Origin: Bacteroidia bacterium
Lineage (GTDB): Bacteria > Bacteroidota > Bacteroidia > Flavobacteriales_E > Vicingaceae
DNA length: 53,354 bases
Assembly: GCA_030426475.1 (NCBI GenBank)
Contig: JAUHYR010000008.1
Span: forward strand, 1-53,354
Direction of reading: 5' to 3'
Shown in pieces: positions 10,522 to 17,636 of this stretch; position 1 is the stretch's first letter; each line of letters starts with the position of its first letter. The translations under genes and the position numbers were made by a program. Under the pieces are notes generated by a model. It was not told the DNA's origin and searched no databases. It was given only the letters and a program-made list of their open reading frames with translations.

Positions 10522-11424
10522 TTGAAAGCAGTTACTAAAATCAGTTTTTTACTTCTTGTTGCCACACTTGTTTTTTCTTGTAAAAAAGAAGAAAAAGTTC
10601 AGGTTCATAAAGATTTAGTATTTGAAAATAATACTGCTCCTGACTATTCCGGTGTTACTACTTTGCAAGTAGAAAACTATGTAAATAGGTTGTATATCGA
10701 TTTAATTGGGAATGTTCCAACATCTACTGAACTATCTACTGATGTTGCTTTTTTGGAAGCAAATTCGTTAAGTCAGGCAAGCAGAGATACGGTTGTTTCT
10801 AAACTAATTGCAAAGAAGCAATTTTATGCAAAGCTTTGGCAAGATGCTTCTAATCTAATGACAAATGCAGGAAGCAAAGCCGATTTATATCAAGAGATAC
10901 TAACGTATCAATATGTAGCTTCTTTGTACTATCAAAATGGGGATACTTTTAATGCTCAATTTATAGATAATGAAGTGCAAAAATTAGTGAACTTGTATGA
11001 GGCAGACTCTCTTCTAAAATTACAGCAAATCGATCACAATGAGTTTCATAAAAGATTTTGTTTTAATTTAATTTATGATGAAATAAATATGGGAACGGAA
11101 AACTTTGTGGTTGCATCTTTTGAGAATTTACTAGGGCGTTATCCTACCGTTCAAGAGTTGGCAAGCGGTAAAAGTATGGTTGACGGAACTTCAACTATAT
11201 TATTCTTACAAAACGGAGACAGTAAAATAGATTTCTTAAATATTTTAACGGCATCAAGAGAATATTATGAATCTAGAGTGGAAGATGCTTACAGCCTTTT
11301 GTTACAAAGAAAACCTACTTCAGTTGAAATGGGTAATGAAACCAATGCTTTTGTTTTAGATGATAAATGGCAAAATGTGTATAAAAAAATATGTAAAACA
11401 GATGAGTATGCAGCCTTTTTATAG
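10522..11424 (+). CDS. DUF1549/DUF4214-like lipoprotein, function unknown
   Basis: A 300-residue predicted lipoprotein: TTG start, signal MKAVTKISFLLLVATLVFSC with the lipobox cysteine at residue 20, then Lys/Glu. The segment VNRLYIDLIGNVPTSTELS, followed by a SRDTVVSKLIAKKQFYAKLW helix, matches the DUF1549 pattern (x-Y-x-D-L-x-G-x-x-P-T-x-x-E). Two more degenerate units follow: ASFENLLGRYPTVQEL near 195 and YSLLLQRKPTSVEM near 258, ending in an EYAAF-type helix as in DUF4214. It is the first of five tightly packed export genes; the next gene overlaps its end. No catalytic residues can be assigned. Confidence 0.6.
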   Translation: MKAVTKISFLLLVATLVFSCKKEEKVQVHKDLVFENNTAPDYSGVTTLQVENYVNRLYIDLIGNVPTSTELSTDVAFLEANSLSQASRDTVVSKLIAKKQFYAKLWQDASNLMTNAGSKADLYQEILTYQYVASLYYQNGDTFNAQFIDNEVQKLVNLYEADSLLKLQQIDHNEFHKRFCFNLIYDEINMGTENFVVASFENLLGRYPTVQELASGKSMVDGTSTILFLQNGDSKIDFLNILTASREYYESRVEDAYSLLLQRKPTSVEMGNETNAFVLDDKWQNVYKKICKTDEYAAFL

Positions 11425-11920
11425 AGTTACTTATATGGTTTTATTTTCCTTGATTTTCATTTCTTGTAAAAAGAAAGTAATTGAGGAAACTGTTTACGAT
11501 AATATCATTTATGAAGTAAATGATGTGGCTGTTTATGGTTCAAATGTGGAAAAGACCAAACAAAAATCTACTAACCAATATATATCTATTTTATATACTG
11601 ATTTATTCAATCAGGCGATTAGTAATAATGAGTTAGCAGAAATTTCTGAGTTAACTTTAGCAATGGGAGATAAACAAACCTCTAACGAGCTAATTATTTC
11701 TCATTATTTGAATTCTCCTTTAGTCAATATTCCTACCAATTCTCAAATGCGAACAGATGTGGCGACTTTTATCAATGAAACTTATGTTAAATTTTATCAG
11801 CGTTACCCTACCGAATACGAAAAAATCTATTTGAAAAAAATGATTGAAGACGACCCTTTAATGACAGCTGAGAATATATATGTCGCCTTTGCTTTGTCTA
11901 ACGAATACTATTTTTATTAA
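11402..11920 (+). CDS. Small lipoprotein with DUF1549/DUF4214-like repeats
   Basis: About 172 residues with a lipoprotein signal (VTYMVLFSLIFISC, then KKK). I chose the ATG at 11402 because it places the signal peptide at the N-terminus; an ATG two codons later is equally good, and one at 11360 would add residues ahead of the signal. It overlaps the preceding gene by about 23 bp. Two helical units, ISILYTDLFNQAISNNELAE and YVKFYQRYPTEYEKIYLKK, repeat the pattern of the upstream lipoprotein, so it looks like a shorter, diverged relative. It ends three bases before the Tat-signal DUF1501 gene. Function unknown. Confidence 0.6.
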   Translation: MSMQPFYRVTYMVLFSLIFISCKKKVIEETVYDNIIYEVNDVAVYGSNVEKTKQKSTNQYISILYTDLFNQAISNNELAEISELTLAMGDKQTSNELIISHYLNSPLVNIPTNSQMRTDVATFINETYVKFYQRYPTEYEKIYLKKMIEDDPLMTAENIYVAFALSNEYYFY

Positions 11921-11923
11921 GCC

Positions 11924-13255
11924 ATGGATAGACGTAAATTTTTAAAAGCATCAGCAATTGCCGCAGGAGGAGCATTGGCAGCACCTTACATACTTCCTTC
12001 AGGAAGATTGTTTGCCGCTTCGGGAGCTAGAATAGTTGACCATGTTGTTTTTGTATTATTTGGTGGTGGTATTAGAAATCAAGAATCCGTTAAGCAACAA
12101 TACTTAGCTAATCAAGGTTTACCAACTCAAGGTAATGTGATGGAAAATATGCTTACCGGAGCAAAGCCAAGTCAGAATTTAGTTTATACCCAATGGAACC
12201 CTATACTTTCTAATTCTTTAGCATCTCAAGGAACTTTATTTCCTGAAATGAGATACAAAACCGGCCCAACAGGGCACTATAACGGACATACCGTAGGAAT
12301 GACCGGAAACTATACAGAAACCGGATTAAACCTTAATATTAATCCTGAGTTTCCTACTGTATTTGAATATTATCGTAAGCATTATAACCCTGCTAAAAAT
12401 GCAATTAATGCTTGGTGGATTTCTGAAGGCCTGGGACCTTACCCTTCATTAAATTATAGTCGTCACCCTAGTTATGGTTCGCAGTATGGAGCAAACTATT
12501 TGCGTCCCGCAACTGTATTTGCTAGTCAATTAGGAAATAAGTATTACGGAGATGCTTCTTCCTTTCAACCTGACGATGTAAATAGGCTTGAAAAAGTGAA
12601 AAACTTTTTAGATAAAAACTTTGATAAAAGTATTTCAGATATTCCGGGTGTAAATAATGTCAGAGCCGATATGGAAGCTATAAAAGATTTATATATCGAT
12701 ATCTTAAATGGCGTTATTCCAATTGATTGGCCACTACCAAATGGTGTTAGTCAAAGTGAGTTAACAGGTGACCTAATCAATTTTGCAGCGGCATGGCAGG
12801 TATTAAATAGATTTAAACCGGAGTTAACTGTTATTAACTCATTTAACTTGGACATTTGTCATTCAGACTTTACGGGCTATATAAAAAACCTGCATAAAGC
12901 AGACTATGGAGTAGGCTGGTTGTGGAATAAAATTCAGTCAGACCCTGTAATGGCTAACAATACAATAATGATTTGTATGCCTGAGCATGGTAGAAATTTG
13001 ATGCCAAATAATCTTTATGATAATAATGGTTTAAGGGCTTTTGATCATACAAGCGATAATAATTCAAGAGAGGTATTTAGTTTAATTGTTGGACCTTCTT
13101 CAAAAGTAAAACAAGGTCAGGTGGTAGGAACATCTACTACTCCTGTTGGTGAGAGTATAGATATTGTGCCGACTATTGCACATATTTTAGGCTTTCATAA
13201 TGACATTCCTGCAGGGTTACTACCCGGAAAAGTTTTAAATCAAGCATTTGTATAA
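11924..13255 (+). CDS. DUF1501 family protein with twin-arginine signal
   Basis: A 443-residue protein of the DUF1501 group, distantly related to alkaline phosphatase and sulfatase folds. The N-terminus MDRRKFLKASAIAAGGALAA is a clear Tat signal, so it should cross the inner membrane folded, possibly with a cofactor or metal. Later segments include the PEHGRNLMP block, FDHTSDNNSRE and a conserved VGESIDIVPTIAHILG end, as in DUF1501 proteins. Its neighbours are two DUF1549-like lipoproteins upstream and a cytochrome-like lipoprotein downstream, with a one-base overlap to the latter. Family members have no settled function, so I assign none. Confidence 0.82.
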   Translation: MDRRKFLKASAIAAGGALAAPYILPSGRLFAASGARIVDHVVFVLFGGGIRNQESVKQQYLANQGLPTQGNVMENMLTGAKPSQNLVYTQWNPILSNSLASQGTLFPEMRYKTGPTGHYNGHTVGMTGNYTETGLNLNINPEFPTVFEYYRKHYNPAKNAINAWWISEGLGPYPSLNYSRHPSYGSQYGANYLRPATVFASQLGNKYYGDASSFQPDDVNRLEKVKNFLDKNFDKSISDIPGVNNVRADMEAIKDLYIDILNGVIPIDWPLPNGVSQSELTGDLINFAAAWQVLNRFKPELTVINSFNLDICHSDFTGYIKNLHKADYGVGWLWNKIQSDPVMANNTIMICMPEHGRNLMPNNLYDNNGLRAFDHTSDNNSREVFSLIVGPSSKVKQGQVVGTSTTPVGESIDIVPTIAHILGFHNDIPAGLLPGKVLNQAFV

Positions 13256-14232
13256 TGAATAGAAAACAGATTCTATACTTTTTGTTTTTAGCTTCACTCA
13301 CAATAGTGGTCACCTATTCATGTAAAAGAGAAGCAGAATACATTGTTCCTGATAGTCCGGAAAATCCTTTTTCTAATACAAGTGGTGGTGGAGTGAATGA
13401 AAATGTAGATCCAAATAGTTTTGTTGGAATTCATAGTTTAATTTTTAGTAAGCGATGTGCTTTGCCTGCTTGTCATGACGGCTCTTTTGAGCCGGATTTT
13501 AGAACGGTTGAAAGTGCTTATAGTACTTTGGTATATCATCCTGTATTAAAAAATAATGCTACTAATTCTTTTACGTATAGAGTTTTACCGGGAGACACAG
13601 GGCTTTCATGGTTACATGAACGAATAACAACAAATGACTCTGTGCTTGGTAGAATGCCTTTATATGATGTGGCGCTCACTGCTGCAGAATTAAAAACAGT
13701 TGAAACCTGGATTTTGTCTGGTGCTCCTGATATATTTGGTGTTTCAGCTACCGTACCAAACTATAATCCCGCATTTTTTGGGGTAGTTGCCTATATGAAC
13801 GATACAACAGGCTATAGAGTAGATACAATAAGAGATAACATAGTTGCACCAATGAAATTACCCGCAGATACCATTATTGATATATGGGTAGGAATTTATG
13901 ATACTGATGCTCAGGGAGGTTTTATACCGGGTTATGGGTTGACTTATAATAAATATAAAATTTCTTCTAACCCATATAATTTTGGACCTGAGCCGGAGCA
14001 GCCATTAATTGTAGAAGGTCCGGCAACACCTTTTATAGGGCCGAATCCATTTGGAACAGGCTTAGCCCCTTTCTATCACCACTTTAAAATTAATACGGGC
14101 AACTTTGTAAAAAACAGAGCATATTATTATAGGGTTTATGTAAAAGATGCAAATCATCCATTGCCTATAGAACTTCCGGAAAACGGTTCTCAATCTTATT
14201 TATTAACTTATTTTTCTTTTATAGTACAATAG
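13255..14232 (+). CDS. Cytochrome-c-like lipoprotein (PSCyt-type domain, candidate CX4CH haem site)
   Basis: A 325-residue predicted lipoprotein with its signal ending TIVVTYSC (Cys23). The next domain follows the pattern of membrane-anchored cytochrome-like domains: SLIFSKRCALPACHDG (Cys68, Cys73, His74), VLPGDTGLSWLHERI and GRMPLYDVALTAAELKTVET, where Met134 could be the sixth haem ligand. The spacing between the cysteines is four residues, not the usual two, so covalent haem attachment is plausible but unproven. The C-terminal half is beta-rich and unassigned. The start overlaps the DUF1501 stop by one base. It may feed electrons to, or sense, the DUF1501 partner; that is inference. Confidence 0.65.
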   Translation: MNRKQILYFLFLASLTIVVTYSCKREAEYIVPDSPENPFSNTSGGGVNENVDPNSFVGIHSLIFSKRCALPACHDGSFEPDFRTVESAYSTLVYHPVLKNNATNSFTYRVLPGDTGLSWLHERITTNDSVLGRMPLYDVALTAAELKTVETWILSGAPDIFGVSATVPNYNPAFFGVVAYMNDTTGYRVDTIRDNIVAPMKLPADTIIDIWVGIYDTDAQGGFIPGYGLTYNKYKISSNPYNFGPEPEQPLIVEGPATPFIGPNPFGTGLAPFYHHFKINTGNFVKNRAYYYRVYVKDANHPLPIELPENGSQSYLLTYFSFIVQ

Positions 14233-14238
14233 TTGTTG

Positions 14239-14691
14239 ATGCAGAAAGTTTTATTTATAGCCTGTTGTATTTTTATTGCAATCTCTTGTAAAAAGGATAA
14301 GGCTGCTAAGTATGATCCGATTATACCAAATGAACCCACTATAGAATTAGAAAGAGTATCTCCTCAAATTATCAAAGAGTTTGATGACATTAAGTTTATT
14401 ATTAACTATCAAGATGGAGACGGAGATTTAGGTGATTTAGACCCTGATGTAAAGTCATTACACATTACAGACAATAGATTTCCGATAACACATGAGTTTC
14501 ATTTTCAGCCATTGGCTCCCGATGATATAGATGCGGTAATTAGAGGTAGTTTAGTAGTGACACTTAAAAATGTGATTTTACAAAATCAAAATGCTACCTC
14601 AGAAAAAGTTACCTTTTCCATTCAATTAAAGGACAGAGAAGGAAACTGGAGCAATACTGTTGACTCACCTGAAATTACAGTTAATAAGTAG
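14239..14691 (+). CDS. Small lipoprotein, beta-rich, function unknown
   Basis: About 150 residues. The signal MQKVLFIACCIFIAISC (lipobox Cys17) is followed by KKDK, then a beta-rich domain with INYQDGDGDLGDLDPD, an acidic loop common in Bacteroidota lipoproteins and likely to bind Ca2+. I chose the ATG at 14239, six bases after the cytochrome-like gene; two in-frame TTG codons precede it. It is the last gene of the five-gene export cluster, and a gene-free 298 bp follow. Function is not recognisable. Confidence 0.6.
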   Translation: MQKVLFIACCIFIAISCKKDKAAKYDPIIPNEPTIELERVSPQIIKEFDDIKFIINYQDGDGDLGDLDPDVKSLHITDNRFPITHEFHFQPLAPDDIDAVIRGSLVVTLKNVILQNQNATSEKVTFSIQLKDREGNWSNTVDSPEITVNK

Positions 14692-14989
14692 GGTTTATTA
14701 CAGAAAGCTTAATGCCTTGCAAAAAGCTTTCAAAAAGTGCAGAAATCTTTTCATAATGCGGAGGTTTTGTTTTAGTACGCAAAAAGAAGATAGTATGTTA
14801 CTGGAAATTCTCATAAATTAAGAAATTGTTGTAAATAAAATCTTCTAATGTGCCTATATGTAGGTGTTTATCTGCTAATTAATCGAACTAAATACAATTA
14901 AGTAGAAATACTTAAAAACTCTTAATTTTTACAAAAGGCAAAAGCTTTTAGCTTAATTTTCTTTATTTTTCGGACAATTAATTAAAGTA
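14692..14989. other. Longest gene-free stretch in the window
   Basis: This 298-bp, strongly AT-rich gap separates the DUF1501 cluster from the glycosyltransferase. The only structure I see is an inverted repeat GAAAGCTT/AAGCTTTC (14703-14710 and 14724-14731, 13-nt loop) shortly after the preceding stop, without a T run. No ORF, tRNA or known riboswitch is apparent. The right part should hold the promoter of the gene at 14990, but I find no exact TAnnTTTG box close to its start. Confidence 0.5.
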
Positions 14990-15703
14990 ATGCCCAAAAA
15001 CCTTGTTATTATACCCACATATAATGAAAAGGAGAACATTGAAAAAATGCTCCACAAGGTTTTCTCTTTGCCTGAGGAATTTCACGTCTTAATAGTTGAT
15101 GATGGTTCGCCTGACGGAACGGCTGATATCGTAAAGAACTTACAATCTAATTTTCCTAATAAACTTTTTATTGAAGAACGAAAAGGAAAGTTAGGTCTGG
15201 GCACTGCGTATATTCATGGATTTAAGTGGGCGTTAAAACATGGCTACGAATTTATTTTTGAAATGGATTGTGATTTCTCGCATAACCCTGAAGATTTAAT
15301 ACGATTACTTGATGCTTGTGAAAATCAGGGAGCTGATTTTGCTATCGGTTCCAGATATTGTAGGGGCGGTAAGGTAAAAAACTGGCCGATAGGTAGAATT
15401 ATGATGTCTTATTTTGCTTCTGTTTACGTGAGAATGGTATTGTGGATAAACGTAAAAGATACCACTGCAGGCTTTAAGTGTTATAAGCGAAAAGTTTTAG
15501 AAACAATTGATTTAGATAAAATTAAATTTGTTGGATACGCATTTCAAATAGAGATGAAATACAAAGCCATAAAAATTGGTTTTAAGGCAAAAGAAGTACC
15601 TATAACATTTATTGATAGGCAAGAAGGAGTATCGAAAATGAGCGGTTCTATTTTTAAAGAAGCATTTTATGGCGTTTTAAAAATGAGATTTGGAAAAGTT
15701 TAG
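14990..15703 (+). CDS. Polyprenol monophosphomannose synthase-like glycosyltransferase (GT2, DPM1-like)
   Basis: A 237-residue cytoplasmic GT2 enzyme expected to move mannose (or another hexose) from a nucleotide sugar to a polyprenyl phosphate. IIPTYNEKENIE, the nucleotide-binding VDDGSPDGT (Asp37, Asp38) and the metal-binding EMDCDFSHNP (Asp93, Asp95) are present. RKGKLGLGTAYIHGF and the FKCYKRKVLE to GYAFQIEMKY region are typical of dolichyl-phosphate mannose synthase. It lacks the C-terminal membrane helices of the GtrB group. Three bases separate its stop from the dihydroorotase start, so the two are cotranscribed. The acceptor pathway is unknown. Confidence 0.88.
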   Translation: MPKNLVIIPTYNEKENIEKMLHKVFSLPEEFHVLIVDDGSPDGTADIVKNLQSNFPNKLFIEERKGKLGLGTAYIHGFKWALKHGYEFIFEMDCDFSHNPEDLIRLLDACENQGADFAIGSRYCRGGKVKNWPIGRIMMSYFASVYVRMVLWINVKDTTAGFKCYKRKVLETIDLDKIKFVGYAFQIEMKYKAIKIGFKAKEVPITFIDRQEGVSKMSGSIFKEAFYGVLKMRFGKV

Positions 15704-15706
15704 GAT

Positions 15707-17044
15707 ATGAAGAGATTAATTAAAAATGCAACAATAGTTAATGAGGGAAAGACATTTAATGCGAATGTTTTAATTGAAAACGATAGTATATCAAAAATAA
15801 TAACAGATAATTCTGAAGTTTCAAATGTAGATGAGACGATAGATGCATCTAACCTTTTTTTATTGCCCGGTGCAATTGACGACCAAGTACACTTTAGGGA
15901 ACCCGGTTTAACGCACAAAGCAGAAATTTATACCGAAGCTAAGGCAGCCGTTGCAGGAGGGATTACTTCTTATATGGAAATGCCCAATACAGTTCCTAAT
16001 ACGTTAACTCAAGAATTATTGCAGGAAAAATACGATAGGGCTGCAGAAGTTAGTTTAGCAAACTACTCTTTTTTTATGGGGGCTAGTAATGAAAATTTAA
16101 AAGAGGTACTAAAAACTAATCCTAAAAAGGTATGTGGAGTAAAAATTTTTATGGGTTCTTCCACAGGAAATATGTTGGTAGATGATAAAAACACTTTAGA
16201 AGGAATTTTTAAAGAATGCGAGATGTTAATTGCTACTCATTGTGAAGATGAAATAATGATTAAGCAAAAAACGCTTGCTTATAAGGCAAAATATGGTGAT
16301 GATATTCCAATTCAATATCACCCTATTATTCGATCAGCTAATGCTTGCTATAAATCATCTTCAATGGCAGTTGAGTTAGCAACCAAACATGACTCTCGAC
16401 TACATATATTGCATATTTCTACAGAAAAGGAATTGTCGCTATTTTCAAATAAGCTACCATTATCTGAAAAGAAAATAACAGCAGAGGCTTGTGTACACCA
16501 TTTATGGTTTAGTGATGAAGATTACGAAACCAAACAAACTTTAATTAAGTGGAATCCGGCTGTAAAAACAGCACAAGACCGTGAGGCAATAATTCAGGCG
16601 GTAAACGACAATGTTATAGATATAATAGCCACAGACCATGCCCCACATACCTTAGAGGAAAAGAAAAACGTTTATACTAAAGCTCCTTCTGGAGGTCCTT
16701 TGGTACAACATGCATTAGTAGCAATGCTGGAGTACTATCACCAAGGAAAGTTTGAATTAGAAAAAATAGTTGAAAAAATGTGTCACCACCCGGCTATCTT
16801 GTTTCAAATAGATAAAAGAGGTTTTATTAGAGAAGGATACAAAGCAGATTTAGTTTTAGTTGATTTAAATAATCCTTGGAAAGTATCTACGGATAATATT
16901 TTATACAAATGTAAGTGGTCACCTTTTGAAGGAACTACTTTTAAAAGCAAGGTTGTAAAAACATTCGTTAACGGAAACTTAGTTTACGATAATGGCAATT
17001 TTGATGAAACGAATAAAGGTGAGCGATTAAAGTTTAATCGTTAG
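15707..17044 (+). CDS. pyrC: Dihydroorotase
   Basis: Closes N-carbamoyl-aspartate to dihydroorotate in pyrimidine synthesis. It is 445 residues, the size of the large (class I) enzymes. Motifs: PGAIDDQVHFREPGLTHK at about 54-71, GGITSYMEMPNTVP, the KIFMGSSTGNM segment bearing the carboxylated-lysine region, HCED, LHILHIST and IATDHAPHT near 305. The first His of the metal HxH motif is replaced (Q60-V-H62); I believe this is usual in the Bacteroidota branch, but it deserves a check. Its stop overlaps the stop of the convergent T9SS gene by four bases. Confidence 0.92.
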   Translation: MKRLIKNATIVNEGKTFNANVLIENDSISKIITDNSEVSNVDETIDASNLFLLPGAIDDQVHFREPGLTHKAEIYTEAKAAVAGGITSYMEMPNTVPNTLTQELLQEKYDRAAEVSLANYSFFMGASNENLKEVLKTNPKKVCGVKIFMGSSTGNMLVDDKNTLEGIFKECEMLIATHCEDEIMIKQKTLAYKAKYGDDIPIQYHPIIRSANACYKSSSMAVELATKHDSRLHILHISTEKELSLFSNKLPLSEKKITAEACVHHLWFSDEDYETKQTLIKWNPAVKTAQDREAIIQAVNDNVIDIIATDHAPHTLEEKKNVYTKAPSGGPLVQHALVAMLEYYHQGKFELEKIVEKMCHHPAILFQIDKRGFIREGYKADLVLVDLNNPWKVSTDNILYKCKWSPFEGTTFKSKVVKTFVNGNLVYDNGNFDETNKGERLKFNR

Positions 17045-17376
17045 TTTTTAGTAAATCGCTTTGTATCGTTAAATGTATTGCCACTTATCTTTACAAAATA
17101 ATTACCATATTCAAGGTTGTTTACATCAACTGAAAAAACCTGACCTGCCTCTATTTCTTGTGAATATATTTTCTTTACAATATTTCCTAAAATATCATAG
17201 ATAATTATATCTGCTTTAACTACAGAAGAGTTGTTAAAAGAAAGGTTAAATGAAGTAGAACTTGACGTAGGGTAAAGATTAATATTAATCTCAGAAACAT
17301 TTTCTTTTTGCTCAACATTTGAGAATGCAATAAACTGCATTCCTAAAAATAATATTGTCATTATCAGTCTTCCCAT
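17041..17376 (-). CDS. Very small T9SS type A sorting-domain protein
   Basis: About 111 residues: a signal peptide (MGRLIMTILFLGMQFIAFSN), a short linker, and then almost only a C-terminal T9SS type A domain (NLYPTSSSTSFNLSF, then IIIYDILGNIVKKIYS, and a YGNYFVKISG end). There is no cargo domain. I set the start at the ATG at 17376: the open frame runs back to 17496, but that part would translate the tRNA-Gln 3' half and its terminator. A near-match -7 box (TATATTCG, 17394-17401) lies just upstream. It could be a decay remnant of a larger protein or a true mini-substrate. Confidence 0.65.
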   Translation of the reverse strand: MGRLIMTILFLGMQFIAFSNVEQKENVSEININLYPTSSSTSFNLSFNNSSVVKADIIIYDILGNIVKKIYSQEIEAGQVFSVDVNNLEYGNYFVKISGNTFNDTKRFTKN

Positions 17377-17423
17377 AATCAATAATTTACTACCGAATAT
17401 ACAATAATAATTCCAAAAAAACA

Positions 17424-17455
17424 AAAAAGGAGTAATCGTGCGACTACTCCTTTTT
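17424..17455 (-). terminator. Terminator of tRNA-Gln (works on both strands)
   Basis: A perfect 11-bp stem (AAAAAGGAGTA with TACTCCTTTTT) with a 10-nt loop directly follows the tRNA 3' end on the minus strand and runs into TTTTTTG and more T. Confidence 0.85.
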
Positions 17456-17456
17456 G

Positions 17457-17529
17457 TTGACCCACTAGGGCTCGAACCTAGACTCTTCTGGACCAAAACC
17501 AGACGTGTTGCCAGTTACACCATGGGTCA
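17457..17529 (-). tRNA. tRNA-Gln (anticodon UUG)
   Basis: The minus strand folds as a cloverleaf. The acceptor stem is TGACCCA with TGGGTCA and discriminator A; the anticodon arm is TCTGG-TTTTGGT-CCAGA, giving anticodon UUG; the T arm contains GGTTCGAGCC. The first pair is U-A, as in known Gln tRNAs. CCA is not encoded. A promoter and a terminator bracket it, so it is a single-gene unit. Confidence 0.95.
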
Positions 17530-17538
17530 ATAAGGCTG

Positions 17539-17569
17539 CAAATATAGATAATCTATAAATTTCACCAAA
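17539..17569 (-). promoter_or_regulatory. Promoter of tRNA-Gln (-33 TTTG, -7 TATATTTG)
   Basis: On the minus strand, TTTG (17569-17566) and TATATTTG (17546-17539) are 19 bp apart, the textbook Bacteroidota arrangement. The -7 box ends 9 bp before the tRNA 5' end. It is the cleanest promoter in the window. Confidence 0.75.
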
Positions 17570-17611
17570 AATTAATAATAGGGTTTTTTCTGTCTGGTTC
17601 TGTCATCTTTT

Positions 17612-17619
17612 TATCTTTG
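17612..17619 (+). promoter_or_regulatory. -7 promoter element of pheS
   Basis: TATCTTTG, an exact TAnnTTTG match, ends 17 bp before the pheS ATG. TCTG (17589-17592), one mismatch from TTTG, lies 19 bp upstream as a possible -33 box. Confidence 0.65.
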
Positions 17620-17636
17620 TAAAAATCACTGGCGGC

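Noticed and set aside
11360-11401. Upstream ATG for the second lipoprotein
   Set aside because: It would put about 14 polar residues before the signal peptide and lengthen the overlap with the previous gene.
17377-17496. N-terminal extension of the small T9SS protein
   Set aside because: It would translate through the tRNA-Gln 3' half and its terminator; a signal peptide begins at the ATG at 17376.
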